From contig CAVUQC010000004.1 of the NCBI GenBank assembly GCA_963743575.1, positions 124,001-188,000 on the forward strand: DNA of 64,000 nt, in the 5' to 3' direction. Under the pieces are notes generated by a model, which saw only the letters and a list, made by a program, of their open reading frames with translations, made no database searches and was not told the origin of the DNA. This DNA comes from DASUPK01 sp963743575. Lineage in GTDB: Bacteria > Actinomycetota > Thermoleophilia > Solirubrobacterales > 70-9. The first letter of the stretch is position 1. The number at the start of each line of letters is the position of its first letter. Below are positions 48,955 through 58,057 of the stretch, piece by piece. Both the position numbers and the translations under genes were made by a program.

Positions 48955-49527
48955 ATGGCAAACGTAGGATCAGACGTGGACCCCTCCGACGAGGCACTGC
49001 TCGCGGGCTATGCGACGGGTGACCCCCGCACCGCGGCGGCGTTCGTTCGCCGCTTCCAGGGACGCGTCTTCGGCCTGGCCCTGACTATCGTGCGCCAGCC
49101 CGCGCTCGCCGAGGAGGTGTCGCAGGAGACGTTCGTCCGCGTCTACCGGCACGCCGGCAACTACGACGCCCGCAAGGGGCGCGTGTCCACCTGGCTGCTC
49201 TCGATCGCACGGAATCTGGCGATCGACGTGACCCGGATGAAGCGGCTCGATCCGGTCGACCCGGAGGTGATCGCCGCGGAGATCTCGATCGAGAACCAGG
49301 TCCCCGGCGCCGATGAGGCGGGACTCCAGCCGGACGAGCGTGACCAGCTTCGGTCGGCGATCGTCGACCTTCCCGATGATCAGCGCCGCGCCCTGGTGCT
49401 CGCCGCCTACATGGGGCGAACGGCGCGCGAGATCAGCGACCTGGACGATGTCCCGCTCGGGACGGTCAAGACCCGGATCCGGACCGCGATGCTGAAGCTC
49501 CGCGAGGAGATGGAGGTGTTCGAGTAG
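48955..49527 (+). CDS. ECF sigma factor
   Basis: A 190-residue extracytoplasmic-function sigma factor. Region 2 (EEVSQETFVRVYRHAGNYD then WLLSIARNLAIDVTR) and region 4 (IVDLPDDQRRALVLAAYMG with PLGTVKTRIRTAMLKLREEM) are complete. Its TAG stop overlaps the GTG of the anti-sigma gene by one base. It is presumably autoregulated, but I see no clear ECF-type promoter upstream. Confidence 0.92.
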   Translation: MANVGSDVDPSDEALLAGYATGDPRTAAAFVRRFQGRVFGLALTIVRQPALAEEVSQETFVRVYRHAGNYDARKGRVSTWLLSIARNLAIDVTRMKRLDPVDPEVIAAEISIENQVPGADEAGLQPDERDQLRSAIVDLPDDQRRALVLAAYMGRTAREISDLDDVPLGTVKTRIRTAMLKLREEMEVFE

Positions 49528-50195
49528 TGGATCCCCGCTGCCACGAGACCCGGGAGATGGCCGCCGACCTGGCCCTGGGCATCGTCGACGGGGAGGAGCG
49601 CGGCCGCGCGCTCCAGCACCTCGCCGATTGCCCGGACTGCCGCGCCGAGGTCGAGAAGTACTCCGACCTCGCCGACGAGCTGCTCCTGCTCGCACCGCAG
49701 CGCGAGGCTCCATTGGGCTTCGAGTCGCGGGTGCTGAGCGAGGTGCTCCCGGCGCCCAAGCCGAAGCGGCGCCGCCGACTTCGGCTCGTGCTGGTGCCGG
49801 CAGCCGCGGCGGCCGCCGCCGCCGCGATCGTTCTCGCTGTCGTGGCCCCCGACCTTCGCCTCGCGTCCCACTACCGCCACACGCTCGACCAGGCGAACGG
49901 GAAGGAGTTCGAGTCCTACGCCCTGCGAGAGGGGGACACGCACGTCGGCACCGTCTTCAGCTACGAGGGCTCCCCCTCCTGGGTGCACATCGACGTCGAT
50001 CCCGCGCACCGGGCGGGCATCAGCGGCGCCGAGCTCGTCACCGAAGACGGCAGCCAGGTTCCGCTGCACTGGTTCCACCTCGACCCCTCGGGCGGTTCGG
50101 GCGGCTCCATCCCCGTCGATCCGAATCGGGTCTCCGTCCTGCGTCTCTCCGGTGCTCCGGACGGGCAGCCGCTGGTCGCGCACTTCAACGACTAG
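49527..50195 (+). CDS. anti-sigma factor with zinc-binding domain
   Basis: A 222-residue membrane protein. The N-terminal zinc anti-sigma motif is HETREMAADLAL with HLADCPDCRAEVEKYSDLA (His-x3-Cys-x2-Cys). One helix follows (VLVPAAAAAAAAAIVLAVVA), then an outside domain of the anti-sigma-K (RskA)-like type with VHIDVDPAHRAGISGAELV. It should hold the upstream sigma factor until a signal releases it. Confidence 0.88.
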   Translation: MDPRCHETREMAADLALGIVDGEERGRALQHLADCPDCRAEVEKYSDLADELLLLAPQREAPLGFESRVLSEVLPAPKPKRRRRLRLVLVPAAAAAAAAAIVLAVVAPDLRLASHYRHTLDQANGKEFESYALREGDTHVGTVFSYEGSPSWVHIDVDPAHRAGISGAELVTEDGSQVPLHWFHLDPSGGSGGSIPVDPNRVSVLRLSGAPDGQPLVAHFND

Positions 50196-50248
50196 TCACC
50201 GGCGCTTCTGGGTAGCGGGCCGTCTAGCATGGTCCGGCGAGACCGATT

Positions 50249-50268
50249 GACTGGTCAGTCAGCCAGTC
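50249..50268. promoter_or_regulatory. palindromic operator upstream of etf operon
   Basis: GACTGG and CCAGTC arms flank an eight-base spacer (TCAGTCAG), typical of a TetR-type site. A TAATAT -10-like box lies 12 bases downstream (50280-50285), so a bound repressor would block the promoter. No regulator gene is adjacent. Confidence 0.55.
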
Positions 50269-50331
50269 GGGACAGGCGCTAATATCCCGCGCCGCTCCCG
50301 GAGCCACCCGAATCAAGAGAGGACCTGAACT

Positions 50332-51120
50332 TTGAAGATTTGTGTGCTCGTCAAAGAGGTCCCGGACGCCGCAGTCGACAAGCGGATCGACCCGGAGACC
50401 AAGCGCCTGGATCGCTCAGGCGAGAAGAACCTGAACCCCTTCGATACCCACGCCCTCGAGGCCGCGATGCAGGTCAAGGAGGGTGGTGCCGACGTCGAGG
50501 AGATCGTCGCCGTTACGATGGGCCCGGACAGCGCCGTGCGCGCTCTCCACAAGGCCGTCGCGCTCGGCGCCGACCGCTCGGTGCACCTCGCCGATGATGC
50601 GCTGACCGGATCCGACGTGTGCGCCACGGGCTACGCCCTGGCCAAGGTGCTCGAAGCGGAGAGCCCCGACCTCGTGCTGCTCGGCCAGCAGTCGGACGAC
50701 GGCGAGTGCTACACGATCGGTGCCGTCGTGGCCGACCACCTGAAGATGCCCTCGCTGACTCAAGTGATCAAGATGGACGTCGCTGACGGCAAGCTCACCT
50801 GCGAGCGCCAGGCCGAGTACGGCTACGACACCGTCGAGGTCGATCTCCCCGCCGTGATCAGCGTCGGCGACGCGATCAACGAGCCGCGCTACCCGAGCCT
50901 GAAGGCGATCATGGGCGCGAAGAAGAAGCCGCTGGACACCAAGGCCATCGGAGACGTCGGGATCGAGGGCGACCGGGTCGGCGAAGGCGGATCTCGCACC
51001 GCCGTGCTCGAGCTCAAGCCCCCTCCCGCCAAGGAGGCCGGCGAGATCATCGAGGACGAGGACACCAACGAGACGGTCGAGAAGATCGTCGCCTGGCTCG
51101 ACGAAAGGAAGCTGATCTAG
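50332..51120 (+). CDS. etfB: electron transfer flavoprotein beta subunit
   Basis: A 262-residue ETF beta subunit. KICVLVKEVPDAAVD, the AMP-binding region and the LGQQSDDGECYTIGAVVADH segment match the family. The start is a TTG after an AGAGGACCTGAAC leader. EtfAB carry electrons from acyl-CoA dehydrogenases to ETF:quinone oxidoreductase. It lies directly upstream of etfA and ETF:QO. Confidence 0.94.
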   Translation: MKICVLVKEVPDAAVDKRIDPETKRLDRSGEKNLNPFDTHALEAAMQVKEGGADVEEIVAVTMGPDSAVRALHKAVALGADRSVHLADDALTGSDVCATGYALAKVLEAESPDLVLLGQQSDDGECYTIGAVVADHLKMPSLTQVIKMDVADGKLTCERQAEYGYDTVEVDLPAVISVGDAINEPRYPSLKAIMGAKKKPLDTKAIGDVGIEGDRVGEGGSRTAVLELKPPPAKEAGEIIEDEDTNETVEKIVAWLDERKLI

Positions 51121-52095
51121 ATGGGTGGGATTCTCGTTTACGCCCTGCACGACGACGAGGGCAACTTCAACAAGAACTCCCTCGGCGCCCTCTCGGAGGC
51201 GGCGAAGCTCGCCGGCGAGCTGGGCACCGAGGCTGCAGCTGTGGTGGTCGGCGACGTCGCCGATGACGCCGCGGCCGGCCTGGGCGCGTATGGCGTGAAG
51301 AAGGTCTATCGCTGCAAGGAGGCCCCGGAGGGCCTCGCGCAGCCGATCGTCGACGTGATGGCGAAGGTGATCACCGACAACGACTTCTCCTACGCGCTCT
51401 TCGGCGGCGGCCTGCTCGGCTTCGAGATCGGTGCCGGCCTGACGGCCCGCCTGAACGCCGGGGTGACGATGGAGGTCACGGCGGTCAACGTGGTCGATGG
51501 CAAGCTCGTCGCCGAGCGTCCGATCCTGCAGGACTCGCAGATCGCCGACGTCGGCTACGTCGAGGAGCCGGGGATCATCATCGGCCGCCTCAACGCGTTC
51601 GACGAGAACGAGACCGGCGGCAAGGCCGAGGTCGAGGACGTTCAGGTCGAGCTCTCGGAGTGGTCGACGAAGGCCAGGATGGTGACCCGGGGTGAACAGC
51701 GCGGCGCTGACGTCGACATCGAGGGCGCCGACATCCTGGTGGGCGGCGGCCGCGGCCTGGGCAAGAAGGAGAACTTCGAGCTCGCCGAGCAGCTGTCCGA
51801 TTCGATGGGCGGTGCGGTGGCCGCGACTCGTGCGGTGGTCGACGCCGGCTGGTACCCGTACGCGGCGCAGATCGGTCAGACCGGCAAGACGGTGGCCCCA
51901 AAGCTGTACCTGGCGCTCGGCATCTCCGGCGCGATCCAGCACAAGGTCGGCATGCAGAACTCGGAGAACATCCTGGCCATCAACAAGGACCAGAACGCTC
52001 CGATCTTCGAGTTCTCTGACCTGGGCGTGGTGGGCGACCTCCACAAGATCGTCCCCAAGCTGACTGAGGCGATCAAGGCCAAGAAGGGCGGCTAG
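51121..52095 (+). CDS. etfA: electron transfer flavoprotein alpha subunit
   Basis: A 324-residue ETF alpha subunit. The C-terminal FAD domain has VGGGRGLGKKENFELAEQL, GGAVAATRAVVDAGW, QIGQTGKTVAPKLYLALGIS and INKDQNAPIFEFSDLGVVGD. ATG follows the etfB stop without a gap. It forms a heterodimer with EtfB. Confidence 0.95.
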   Translation: MGGILVYALHDDEGNFNKNSLGALSEAAKLAGELGTEAAAVVVGDVADDAAAGLGAYGVKKVYRCKEAPEGLAQPIVDVMAKVITDNDFSYALFGGGLLGFEIGAGLTARLNAGVTMEVTAVNVVDGKLVAERPILQDSQIADVGYVEEPGIIIGRLNAFDENETGGKAEVEDVQVELSEWSTKARMVTRGEQRGADVDIEGADILVGGGRGLGKKENFELAEQLSDSMGGAVAATRAVVDAGWYPYAAQIGQTGKTVAPKLYLALGISGAIQHKVGMQNSENILAINKDQNAPIFEFSDLGVVGDLHKIVPKLTEAIKAKKGG

Positions 52096-52100
52096 ATCTG

Positions 52101-53792
52101 ATGGCCGCAACGCCGGCGGATTTCCCGCCGCCGTTCAATCCGGGGGACTACGTCGGGCCCCCGACGGATGCCCCGGAGGAGCGTCTCGAGGCCGGCATCG
52201 TCATTGTCGGCGGCGGCCCGGCCGGGCTCGCCTGCGCGAACCGCATCCTGCAGCTGCTCGAGGACGAGCCGGAGCTGACCGAGAGGCTCGGCGAGATCCC
52301 GGTTGCCGTGATCGAGAAGGGCAAGGTCTGCGGCGCCCACAACGTCTCCGGAGCGAACATGGTGCCGTCGGCGATGGAGAAGCTGTTCCCGGATCTCGAT
52401 CCGAGCGACTGGCCCGTCTACCAGCAGGTCGAGAAGGATGCCGTCTACCTCCTGACCAAGAGGATGGCGATCCCGCTCAAGCCGCCGCCGCCCAACTTCC
52501 GGAACCACGGCAACTACGTCACCTCCGTGTCGAAGCTGTCGCGCTTTCTGGCCGAGAAGGCCGAGGAGGCGGGCGCCTACATCCTCACGGAGACCGTCGC
52601 CGACAAGCTGCTCGTCGAGGACAGGATTGTGCGCGGCATTCGCTCCGGCGACAAGGGCCGCGGCCGCGACGGTGAGGAGCTCAGCAACTTCGAGCCGGGG
52701 TCCGATCTGATGGCCAAGGCCACCGTCCTCGCGGAGGGAACGGTCAGCCACCTGACGCAGAGCGCAGTGGACTACTTCGACCTCGCCGGCGACTCCATGA
52801 GATGGGAGATCGGGGTCAAGGAGGTCTGGAAGGTCCCCAAGCCGCTCGACCGGGTCATCCACACGATGAACTGGCCGCTGCGGGGACGGCCCAAGTACAA
52901 CGAGTTCGGCGGCAGCTTCATCTACCCGATGGGCGAGGACAAGCTCACCATCGGGATGGTCGTCGGCCTCGACACCACTGACGCGACCTTCTCCTGCCAC
53001 GACGCGCTCCAGGAGCTCAAGACCCACAAGTTCGTGCGCAACCTGCTCGAGGGCGGCGAGCGGGTCGGCTGGGGGGCGAAGACGATCCCCTCGGGCGGCT
53101 ACTGGGCGATGCCGAGGCGGCTGTCGGTGCCCGGCATGGTGATGGCCGGGGACAACGTCTCGATGGTGAACGTCCCCTACCTGAAGGGGATCCACTACGC
53201 GATGCACGCCGGCATGTTCGCCGCGGAGGCGATCGTCGAGTCCCTGAAGAAGGACTCAGTCAACTTCGAGGATTACGAGCGCAGCGTGAAGGGCTCGATG
53301 ATCGAGAAGGACCTCTACCGCTCGCGGAACGTGCGTCAGTACGGGGACAAGGGGTTCATCGCCTTCGGCGGCATCGCAAATGCCTGGTTGCTCTCCCGTG
53401 GCGCTTTCCCGCCCGGACACAAGAAGGTCGAGCCGGATGCGGACGTCCAGATGAAGATCGAGGGCGCCGCCAAGAACTACCCGAAGCCCGACGGCTCCTA
53501 CATCTTCGACAAGCTCTCGTCGGTCTTCCTCTCTGGCAACGCGACCCGGGATGACGCCCCGAACCACGTTCGGATCCAGGAGCGCGTTCCGAAGGAGGTC
53601 GCCCAGACCTGGGTCTCGATGTGTCCCGCGCAGGTCTACGAGATCCCCGAGGACCAGCTCGAGTCGGGCGCCGAAACCGTCGACGTTCACGTCACCGCCT
53701 CGAACTGCGTCCAGTGCGGCGCGATCACGGCCAAGGGCGGCCGGCTCACCCTGCCGGAGGGCGGGGACGGGCCGTTGTACCAGGAGACCTAG
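52101..53792 (+). CDS. ETF:quinone oxidoreductase
   Basis: A 563-residue FAD and 4Fe-4S membrane-associated protein that passes ETF electrons to quinone. The Rossmann motif IVIVGGGPAGLACANRI, the GAHNVSGANMVP loop and GDNVSMVNVPYLKGIHYAMH quinone-side segment are typical. C-terminal cysteines are in SMCPAQVYE and NCVQCGAI, as in the cluster-binding domain. It is third in the etf operon. Its stop is also the start of repeat B copy 4. Confidence 0.93.
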   Translation: MAATPADFPPPFNPGDYVGPPTDAPEERLEAGIVIVGGGPAGLACANRILQLLEDEPELTERLGEIPVAVIEKGKVCGAHNVSGANMVPSAMEKLFPDLDPSDWPVYQQVEKDAVYLLTKRMAIPLKPPPPNFRNHGNYVTSVSKLSRFLAEKAEEAGAYILTETVADKLLVEDRIVRGIRSGDKGRGRDGEELSNFEPGSDLMAKATVLAEGTVSHLTQSAVDYFDLAGDSMRWEIGVKEVWKVPKPLDRVIHTMNWPLRGRPKYNEFGGSFIYPMGEDKLTIGMVVGLDTTDATFSCHDALQELKTHKFVRNLLEGGERVGWGAKTIPSGGYWAMPRRLSVPGMVMAGDNVSMVNVPYLKGIHYAMHAGMFAAEAIVESLKKDSVNFEDYERSVKGSMIEKDLYRSRNVRQYGDKGFIAFGGIANAWLLSRGAFPPGHKKVEPDADVQMKIEGAAKNYPKPDGSYIFDKLSSVFLSGNATRDDAPNHVRIQERVPKEVAQTWVSMCPAQVYEIPEDQLESGAETVDVHVTASNCVQCGAITAKGGRLTLPEGGDGPLYQET

Positions 53793-53886
53793 CGGCCACC
53801 AGGGCGCTCCACCTTGGAGCGGAGGGCGAAGCCCGTAGCGACTTATGTGGGGCGGCCGCCTGTGGCCGCGACTTGATGGCGAAGCC
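53790..53886 (+). repeat. structured dispersed repeat family B, copy 4
   Basis: It reads TAGCGGCCACCAGG from the ETF:QO stop codon onward. This is the reverse orientation to copies 1, 2 and 5 on the map, but the same relative to the gene it terminates. GGGCGAAGCCC and GCTCCACCTTGGAGC hairpins are perfect. GCGGCCAC and GTGGCCGC outer arms are present. Confidence 0.85.
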
Positions 53887-53903
53887 GTCATAGGCTGCGC
53901 TCT

Positions 53904-54833
53904 GTGGACAAGGTGAACGGCCGAATCGCCGTCTTCGGGCCCAGTCCGATGCTGAGCGTCACGATCGAGGCGCGCGGCGAGGGGCGGGACGACATCCACT
54001 GCCACCCGGCGGGGCAGGGCGTCTGGCTCAGCCGGATGGCGGGGGAGATGGGCGCCTGGCCGGTCCTCTGCTCGCTGATCGGAGGAGAGACCGGGATCGT
54101 GCTGGAGCCTCTGCTCGAAGAGCTGCCGGGAGAGCGGCGCCTGGTCCGGACCGAATGCTCCAGCGGTTGTTTCGTCACCGATCGCCGCAGCGGCGAGCGG
54201 GTCGCCATCGCGCAGGCATATGTTGAGCCGCCCTCGCGGCACGAGTGCGACGACCTCGTCGCAGCGACCACGGCCGCTTCACTCGAGTGCGACCTGCTGG
54301 CGATCTGCAACCCCTACCCGGGTGACACGGTGCCCCTGGAGACCTACGGCGACCTGGTGGCGAACGCGCGCGCCTCGGGCATCCCGGTGATCGCCGACCT
54401 CTCCAGCCCCCGGATCGAGCCGACCGCCGTGGCCGGTGCCGACCTCGTCAAATTGAACGACTGGGAGCTCGCCGCCTTCGTGGTCGGCCCGGTGGACACA
54501 CCTGAGCGTCTGCGAGGAGCGGCCGGCAGGTTGCGGGATCTGGGTGCCCGCAACGTGCTGGTCACCCGCGCGGGTGATCCGGCCCTGGTCCTGCTGGGTG
54601 ACGAGGCCTGGGAGCTGATCCCGCCGAAACTCGAGGCCGGCTCCCGCGAGGGCTGCGGCGACACGATGATGGGCGCGATCGCTGCGGCGCTCGCCCAGGG
54701 CAGCGAGCTGGCCGACGCCCTCGTGCTCGGCGCCGGCGCCGGGGCCGCCAACTTCCTCCATCACGGGCTCGGCACCGGCTCGCGGCGGGAGGTCGAGGAG
54801 CTCGCGAGCGAGGTCGAGTTCCGTCGGGCCTAG
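53904..54833 (+). CDS. PfkB-family sugar kinase, 1-phosphofructokinase-like
   Basis: A 309-residue ribokinase-fold kinase. GEGRDDIHCHPAGQGVWLS resembles the substrate-binding start of the 1-phosphofructokinase group, and GSREGCGDTMMGAIAAAL has the catalytic Asp of the GxGD anion-hole motif. The start is GTG. The substrate is uncertain. It overlaps the convergent PHP-phosphatase gene end by four bases. Confidence 0.87.
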   Translation: MDKVNGRIAVFGPSPMLSVTIEARGEGRDDIHCHPAGQGVWLSRMAGEMGAWPVLCSLIGGETGIVLEPLLEELPGERRLVRTECSSGCFVTDRRSGERVAIAQAYVEPPSRHECDDLVAATTAASLECDLLAICNPYPGDTVPLETYGDLVANARASGIPVIADLSSPRIEPTAVAGADLVKLNDWELAAFVVGPVDTPERLRGAAGRLRDLGARNVLVTRAGDPALVLLGDEAWELIPPKLEAGSREGCGDTMMGAIAAALAQGSELADALVLGAGAGAANFLHHGLGTGSRREVEELASEVEFRRA

Positions 54834-55570
54834 GCCGGCGCGTAGGGCGGCTCGGGCCGCTCGCCGCGCAGGATGGCGGTGGGCGCCTCGCGCGCGATCC
54901 AGTCGAGGTGGGGGCTGAGCAGCTCCACCTGGCCGAGCACGGCGAGGCCGTCGGAGATCCGCAACGGACGGCCGCCGTGCGAGGAATGCGAATCGCTCGC
55001 GAGCACATGGATCAACCCGGCGGCCGCCAGAGCGAGCATGCCCTGGCGAGGCGAGCCCGAGACGAGGTAGGCCGCGGTGCACTGGATCAGGGCTCCGGCG
55101 GCGATCAGCTCCTTGATTCGCTCAATCATGTCGGATGAGACGTGGCGCTCCGGGTGGGCGATGAGCGCGCCGAAGCCACGCTCCCGCAGGCCGCTGACGG
55201 CGGCCAGGAGCGAGTCGCCGAGCGGCCCAGGGCGAGGCTCGAGCAGGATCCACCCGCCCCCGCCGAGCGTCACGGCTCCCAGCTCGCCCTCGTCGAGCCC
55301 CTCGAGCGCGGTCTCAGCCACCTCGCCGCCAGTGACCACAGTGACCGGCACCTCGTTGCGGCCGAGCTCGGAGTTCACCTCAGCGACCCGCCCCGGCAGC
55401 TCGGCGATCCGCACGTCGTGGTCGTGGCGGATGTGGGGGGTGGCCGCGATCGTCTCGATCCCGTCGCCAGCCGCGACCCGGCCCATCGCCAGCGAGTCGG
55501 CGAGGTCGAGCGCCCCGTCGTCGATGCCCGGCAGGATGTGGCAGTGGAGGTCGATCAACGCGACCACCAC
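54830..55570 (-). CDS. CpsB/YwqE-type PHP-domain phosphatase
   Basis: A 246-residue metal-dependent phosphatase of the PHP fold, as in tyrosine-protein phosphatases CpsB and YwqE. LIDLHCHILPGIDDG, TIAATPHIRHDHDV, LIAHPERH and VLASDSHSSHGG carry the His/Asp metal ligands. GTG 55570 is used; a TTG nine bases further is possible. No tyrosine kinase is nearby, so the substrate may differ. Confidence 0.87.
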   Translation of the reverse strand: MVVALIDLHCHILPGIDDGALDLADSLAMGRVAAGDGIETIAATPHIRHDHDVRIAELPGRVAEVNSELGRNEVPVTVVTGGEVAETALEGLDEGELGAVTLGGGGWILLEPRPGPLGDSLLAAVSGLRERGFGALIAHPERHVSSDMIERIKELIAAGALIQCTAAYLVSGSPRQGMLALAAAGLIHVLASDSHSSHGGRPLRISDGLAVLGQVELLSPHLDWIAREAPTAILRGERPEPPYAPA

Positions 55571-55650
55571 GCTAGCCACGCACGCCCACCGAGGCCATCT
55601 ACGTGTTTTGCGCGGGTGACGGTCGTTCGCGGAAGGCCTACGGTGGAGCG

Positions 55651-56049
55651 ATGGCAATACCCGAGGATGCACTCGACGCTCAGGGCGAGATCGCCGCCGT
55701 CGACGGCGATGTGCGCAGCCGGATCTCGAACGGAATCGTCCAGCTCCACAAGGAGTACTACGGACGAGGGCCGACCAAGACGAAGACCTACTACCAGGAG
55801 GACTTCGTCCTGATCCTGCTCCGGGGAGGATTTACGACTGTGGAGCGCACCCTTCTCCATGCTGGCCGGCGCGACGCGGTTACAGCCCAGAGACACACCT
55901 TCCAGGAGGTCATGAGGCCGCTTTACGCCGAGATGATCGAGCGCGAGACGGGACGCCCCGTCACCGCCTTCATGAGCTCAACCAATCAGGATCCCGACAT
56001 CCTCGCCGAGCTGTTCATCCTGAAGCCACCAGAGGAGCTTCAGGACTAG
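55651..56049 (+). CDS. DUF2294-family protein
   Basis: A 132-residue protein with the DUF2294 pattern: YYGRGPTKTKTYYQEDFVLI, an HTFQEVMRPLYAEMIERETG helix, then a strand ending in ELFILKP. Members are of poorly known function. ATG 55651 is chosen. It is convergent with the cytochrome gene, with a four-base overlap. Confidence 0.8.
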   Translation: MAIPEDALDAQGEIAAVDGDVRSRISNGIVQLHKEYYGRGPTKTKTYYQEDFVLILLRGGFTTVERTLLHAGRRDAVTAQRHTFQEVMRPLYAEMIERETGRPVTAFMSSTNQDPDILAELFILKPPEELQD

Positions 56050-56489
56050 GGAGTCGAGCTCCCGGAGGCGTTGGCGGCGACAAACGCCGCGACCTCCTGG
56101 GCGTCCTTCCCCGTGACGAGGTTCCGCGGCATGTTGCCGCTGGGGCCGATGCCCTGTCCCTTGGCGTGACGACCGCCGCCGGTTCGAATGGCGTGTAGGA
56201 CATCCGCGTGGTTCACGGCGATGTCGTCGAGGTTTGGCCCCACGTTGCCGACCGTGCCCGCGGCGTCGAGCGTGTGGCACGAGCCGCAGTGATCGACGAA
56301 CAGCTGCCGCCCGCGCTGCTCCGCCGAGGAGAGAGGCTGGTCCGTAGCACCGGCGAGGGGCGCTCCGCTCGAGGACGTGTGCTGCTCGACGGTCGCCGAG
56401 TCGCTGCCGCCGCCACAACCCAGGACGAGCAGGACGGTGGCCATCGCGGCCGCGAGGCAGGCTGTTGCCGGGCGATATCGGTCAGGCAT
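56046..56489 (-). CDS. c-type cytochrome lipoprotein
   Basis: A 147-residue monohaem cytochrome c. The lipobox is VLLVLGC after a short basic leader. A Ser/Thr-rich linker leads to the CGSCHTLDAAG haem-binding motif, and the distal Met is in SGNMPRNLV. It is anchored outside the membrane and probably passes electrons to an oxidase. It is divergent from the histidine kinase, with only five bases between starts. Confidence 0.9.
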   Translation of the reverse strand: MPDRYRPATACLAAAMATVLLVLGCGGGSDSATVEQHTSSSGAPLAGATDQPLSSAEQRGRQLFVDHCGSCHTLDAAGTVGNVGPNLDDIAVNHADVLHAIRTGGGRHAKGQGIGPSGNMPRNLVTGKDAQEVAAFVAANASGSSTP

Positions 56490-56494
56490 GACGA

Positions 56495-58057
56495 GTGACG
56501 GCTACCCGTGATGGGCTGAACTATGCTCGCCACGTGGCGAACCACGCGAGCCAGACGCTCGAACGGGAGTTCCTCGAGTTCGCGCCCGACGCCGTCATCG
56601 GCGTTGACCTGAACGGAGAGATCAGGCTCGTGAACTCGCGGACCCAGGCCGTCTTCGGCTACGCACGGGACGAGCTGATCGGCCAGCGCGTGGAGATGCT
56701 GGTTCCGGAGGGCGTGCGCGGCAGCCACGTCGGCCACAGGGATCGCTACTTCGAGGCTCCGCGCACCCGACCCATGGGCGCCGGCGCCGACCTATATGCC
56801 CGCCGCAAGGACGGCAGCGAGTTTCCCTGTGAGATCTCCCTGTCCACGGTCGCAACCGACCAGGGGATGATGGCCCTGGCGGCGATCCGCGACATCACCG
56901 ACCGCCGACGTGACCGCGACGAGCTGCGTCGCGCGGTGAGGCGCCTCCAGGCGGCCGCCGACGTCGCGATCGCGGTGGGCGGCGAGACCGATCTCGAAAG
57001 GGTGCTGGACGCGATCGTCGAGCGCGGACGGGCGCTGGTCGAGGCCAGGGCGCTGATCATCCTGCTGCGTGAGGGCGAGGACCTGGTCGTTGCGGCGACC
57101 GCGGCCGTCGCCGGCGGGCTGGACCCGCAGGTTGCGAATCTCAGGATCCGGGCACACGATGCCTCCGAGGAGGTGCTGCTCGGCAGGTTCACGGGCATGG
57201 ACCTCGGCGCGACGGAGAGCGGCCGCGCGCTGCTCGCTCCCCTGCTCTTCCGCGGAGACCCGCTTGGCCTCGTCGTGGCGCTCGACCGCATCGGGGAGCC
57301 GGGGCGATTCCGCGACGAGGACCAGCGGATGCTCGAGGCCTTCGCGGCCAGCGCCGCGACCGGAGTTGCGACAGCCCGTTCGATGGCGGAGGAGCGGCTG
57401 CAGAACACCATCGATGCCGCCGAGCAGGAGCGCAGCCGCTGGGCTCGGGAACTGCATGACGAGACGCTCCAGGCGCTCGCGGTGCTGAGAATGCGCCTTT
57501 CATCGGCGCTGCGGGAGGAGGAGGACGGCGCACTCGAGGAGGCCGGCCAGGCGGCCGTCGAGCAGATCGACGACGAGATCGTGAAGCTGCGCAGGCTGAT
57601 CACGGAGCTCCGGCCGGCCTCGCTAGACACGATCGGTCTGGAGGCCGCCCTGCAGGCCCTCGCGGAGCAGCATCAGCAGGCCACCGCCATCACGGAGGTC
57701 GACTGCGACTTCGAGCTTCCCCGGGACGAGGACGCCAGGCCCACGCCGGTTCTGGAGACCGCGGTCTATCGGCTCGTTCAGGAGGCGCTCAACAACGTCT
57801 CCAAGCACTCGATGGCGCGGCGCACCGACGTCACGGTGCGGGCCGTGCGCGGTGCGATCGAAATCGAGGTCCGCGACGATGGCGTCGGCTTCGAGCCGTC
57901 CCTGGTGCGAGAAGGCTTCGGGCTGGTCGGCATGCGCGAGCGGGCAGCTCTGCTCGGCGGCACCCTCGACGTCGATTCGACCAGGGGGTCCGGCACGCGG
58001 ATCCGCGCCGAGATCCCGCTGCTCACCCGGGGCGAGGAAGACCCGGCTTCGCCGTAG
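56495..58057 (+). CDS. sensor histidine kinase: PAS, GAF, HisKA_3, HATPase
   Basis: A 520-residue soluble NarX/DesK-class kinase. A PAS domain lies at about 25-145 (EFAPDAVIGVDLNGEIRLVN), a GAF domain at about 160-295, the phosphoacceptor His in RSRWARELHDETLQALAVLR, and the ATPase N and G boxes in VQEALNNVSKHS and DDGVGFEPSLVREGFGL. No membrane segment is present, so it senses an internal or redox/oxygen cue. It is convergent with a NarL-type regulator, which is probably its partner. Its last codons and stop overlap repeat B copy 5. Confidence 0.9.
   Translation: MTATRDGLNYARHVANHASQTLEREFLEFAPDAVIGVDLNGEIRLVNSRTQAVFGYARDELIGQRVEMLVPEGVRGSHVGHRDRYFEAPRTRPMGAGADLYARRKDGSEFPCEISLSTVATDQGMMALAAIRDITDRRRDRDELRRAVRRLQAAADVAIAVGGETDLERVLDAIVERGRALVEARALIILLREGEDLVVAATAAVAGGLDPQVANLRIRAHDASEEVLLGRFTGMDLGATESGRALLAPLLFRGDPLGLVVALDRIGEPGRFRDEDQRMLEAFAASAATGVATARSMAEERLQNTIDAAEQERSRWARELHDETLQALAVLRMRLSSALREEEDGALEEAGQAAVEQIDDEIVKLRRLITELRPASLDTIGLEAALQALAEQHQQATAITEVDCDFELPRDEDARPTPVLETAVYRLVQEALNNVSKHSMARRTDVTVRAVRGAIEIEVRDDGVGFEPSLVREGFGLVGMRERAALLGGTLDVDSTRGSGTRIRAEIPLLTRGEEDPASP

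Noticed and set aside
50416..52110. Long minus-strand open frame (564 codons) across etfB/etfA
   Set aside because: It is antisense to two clear ETF genes; such frames arise from GC-biased codons and have no family motif or start signal.
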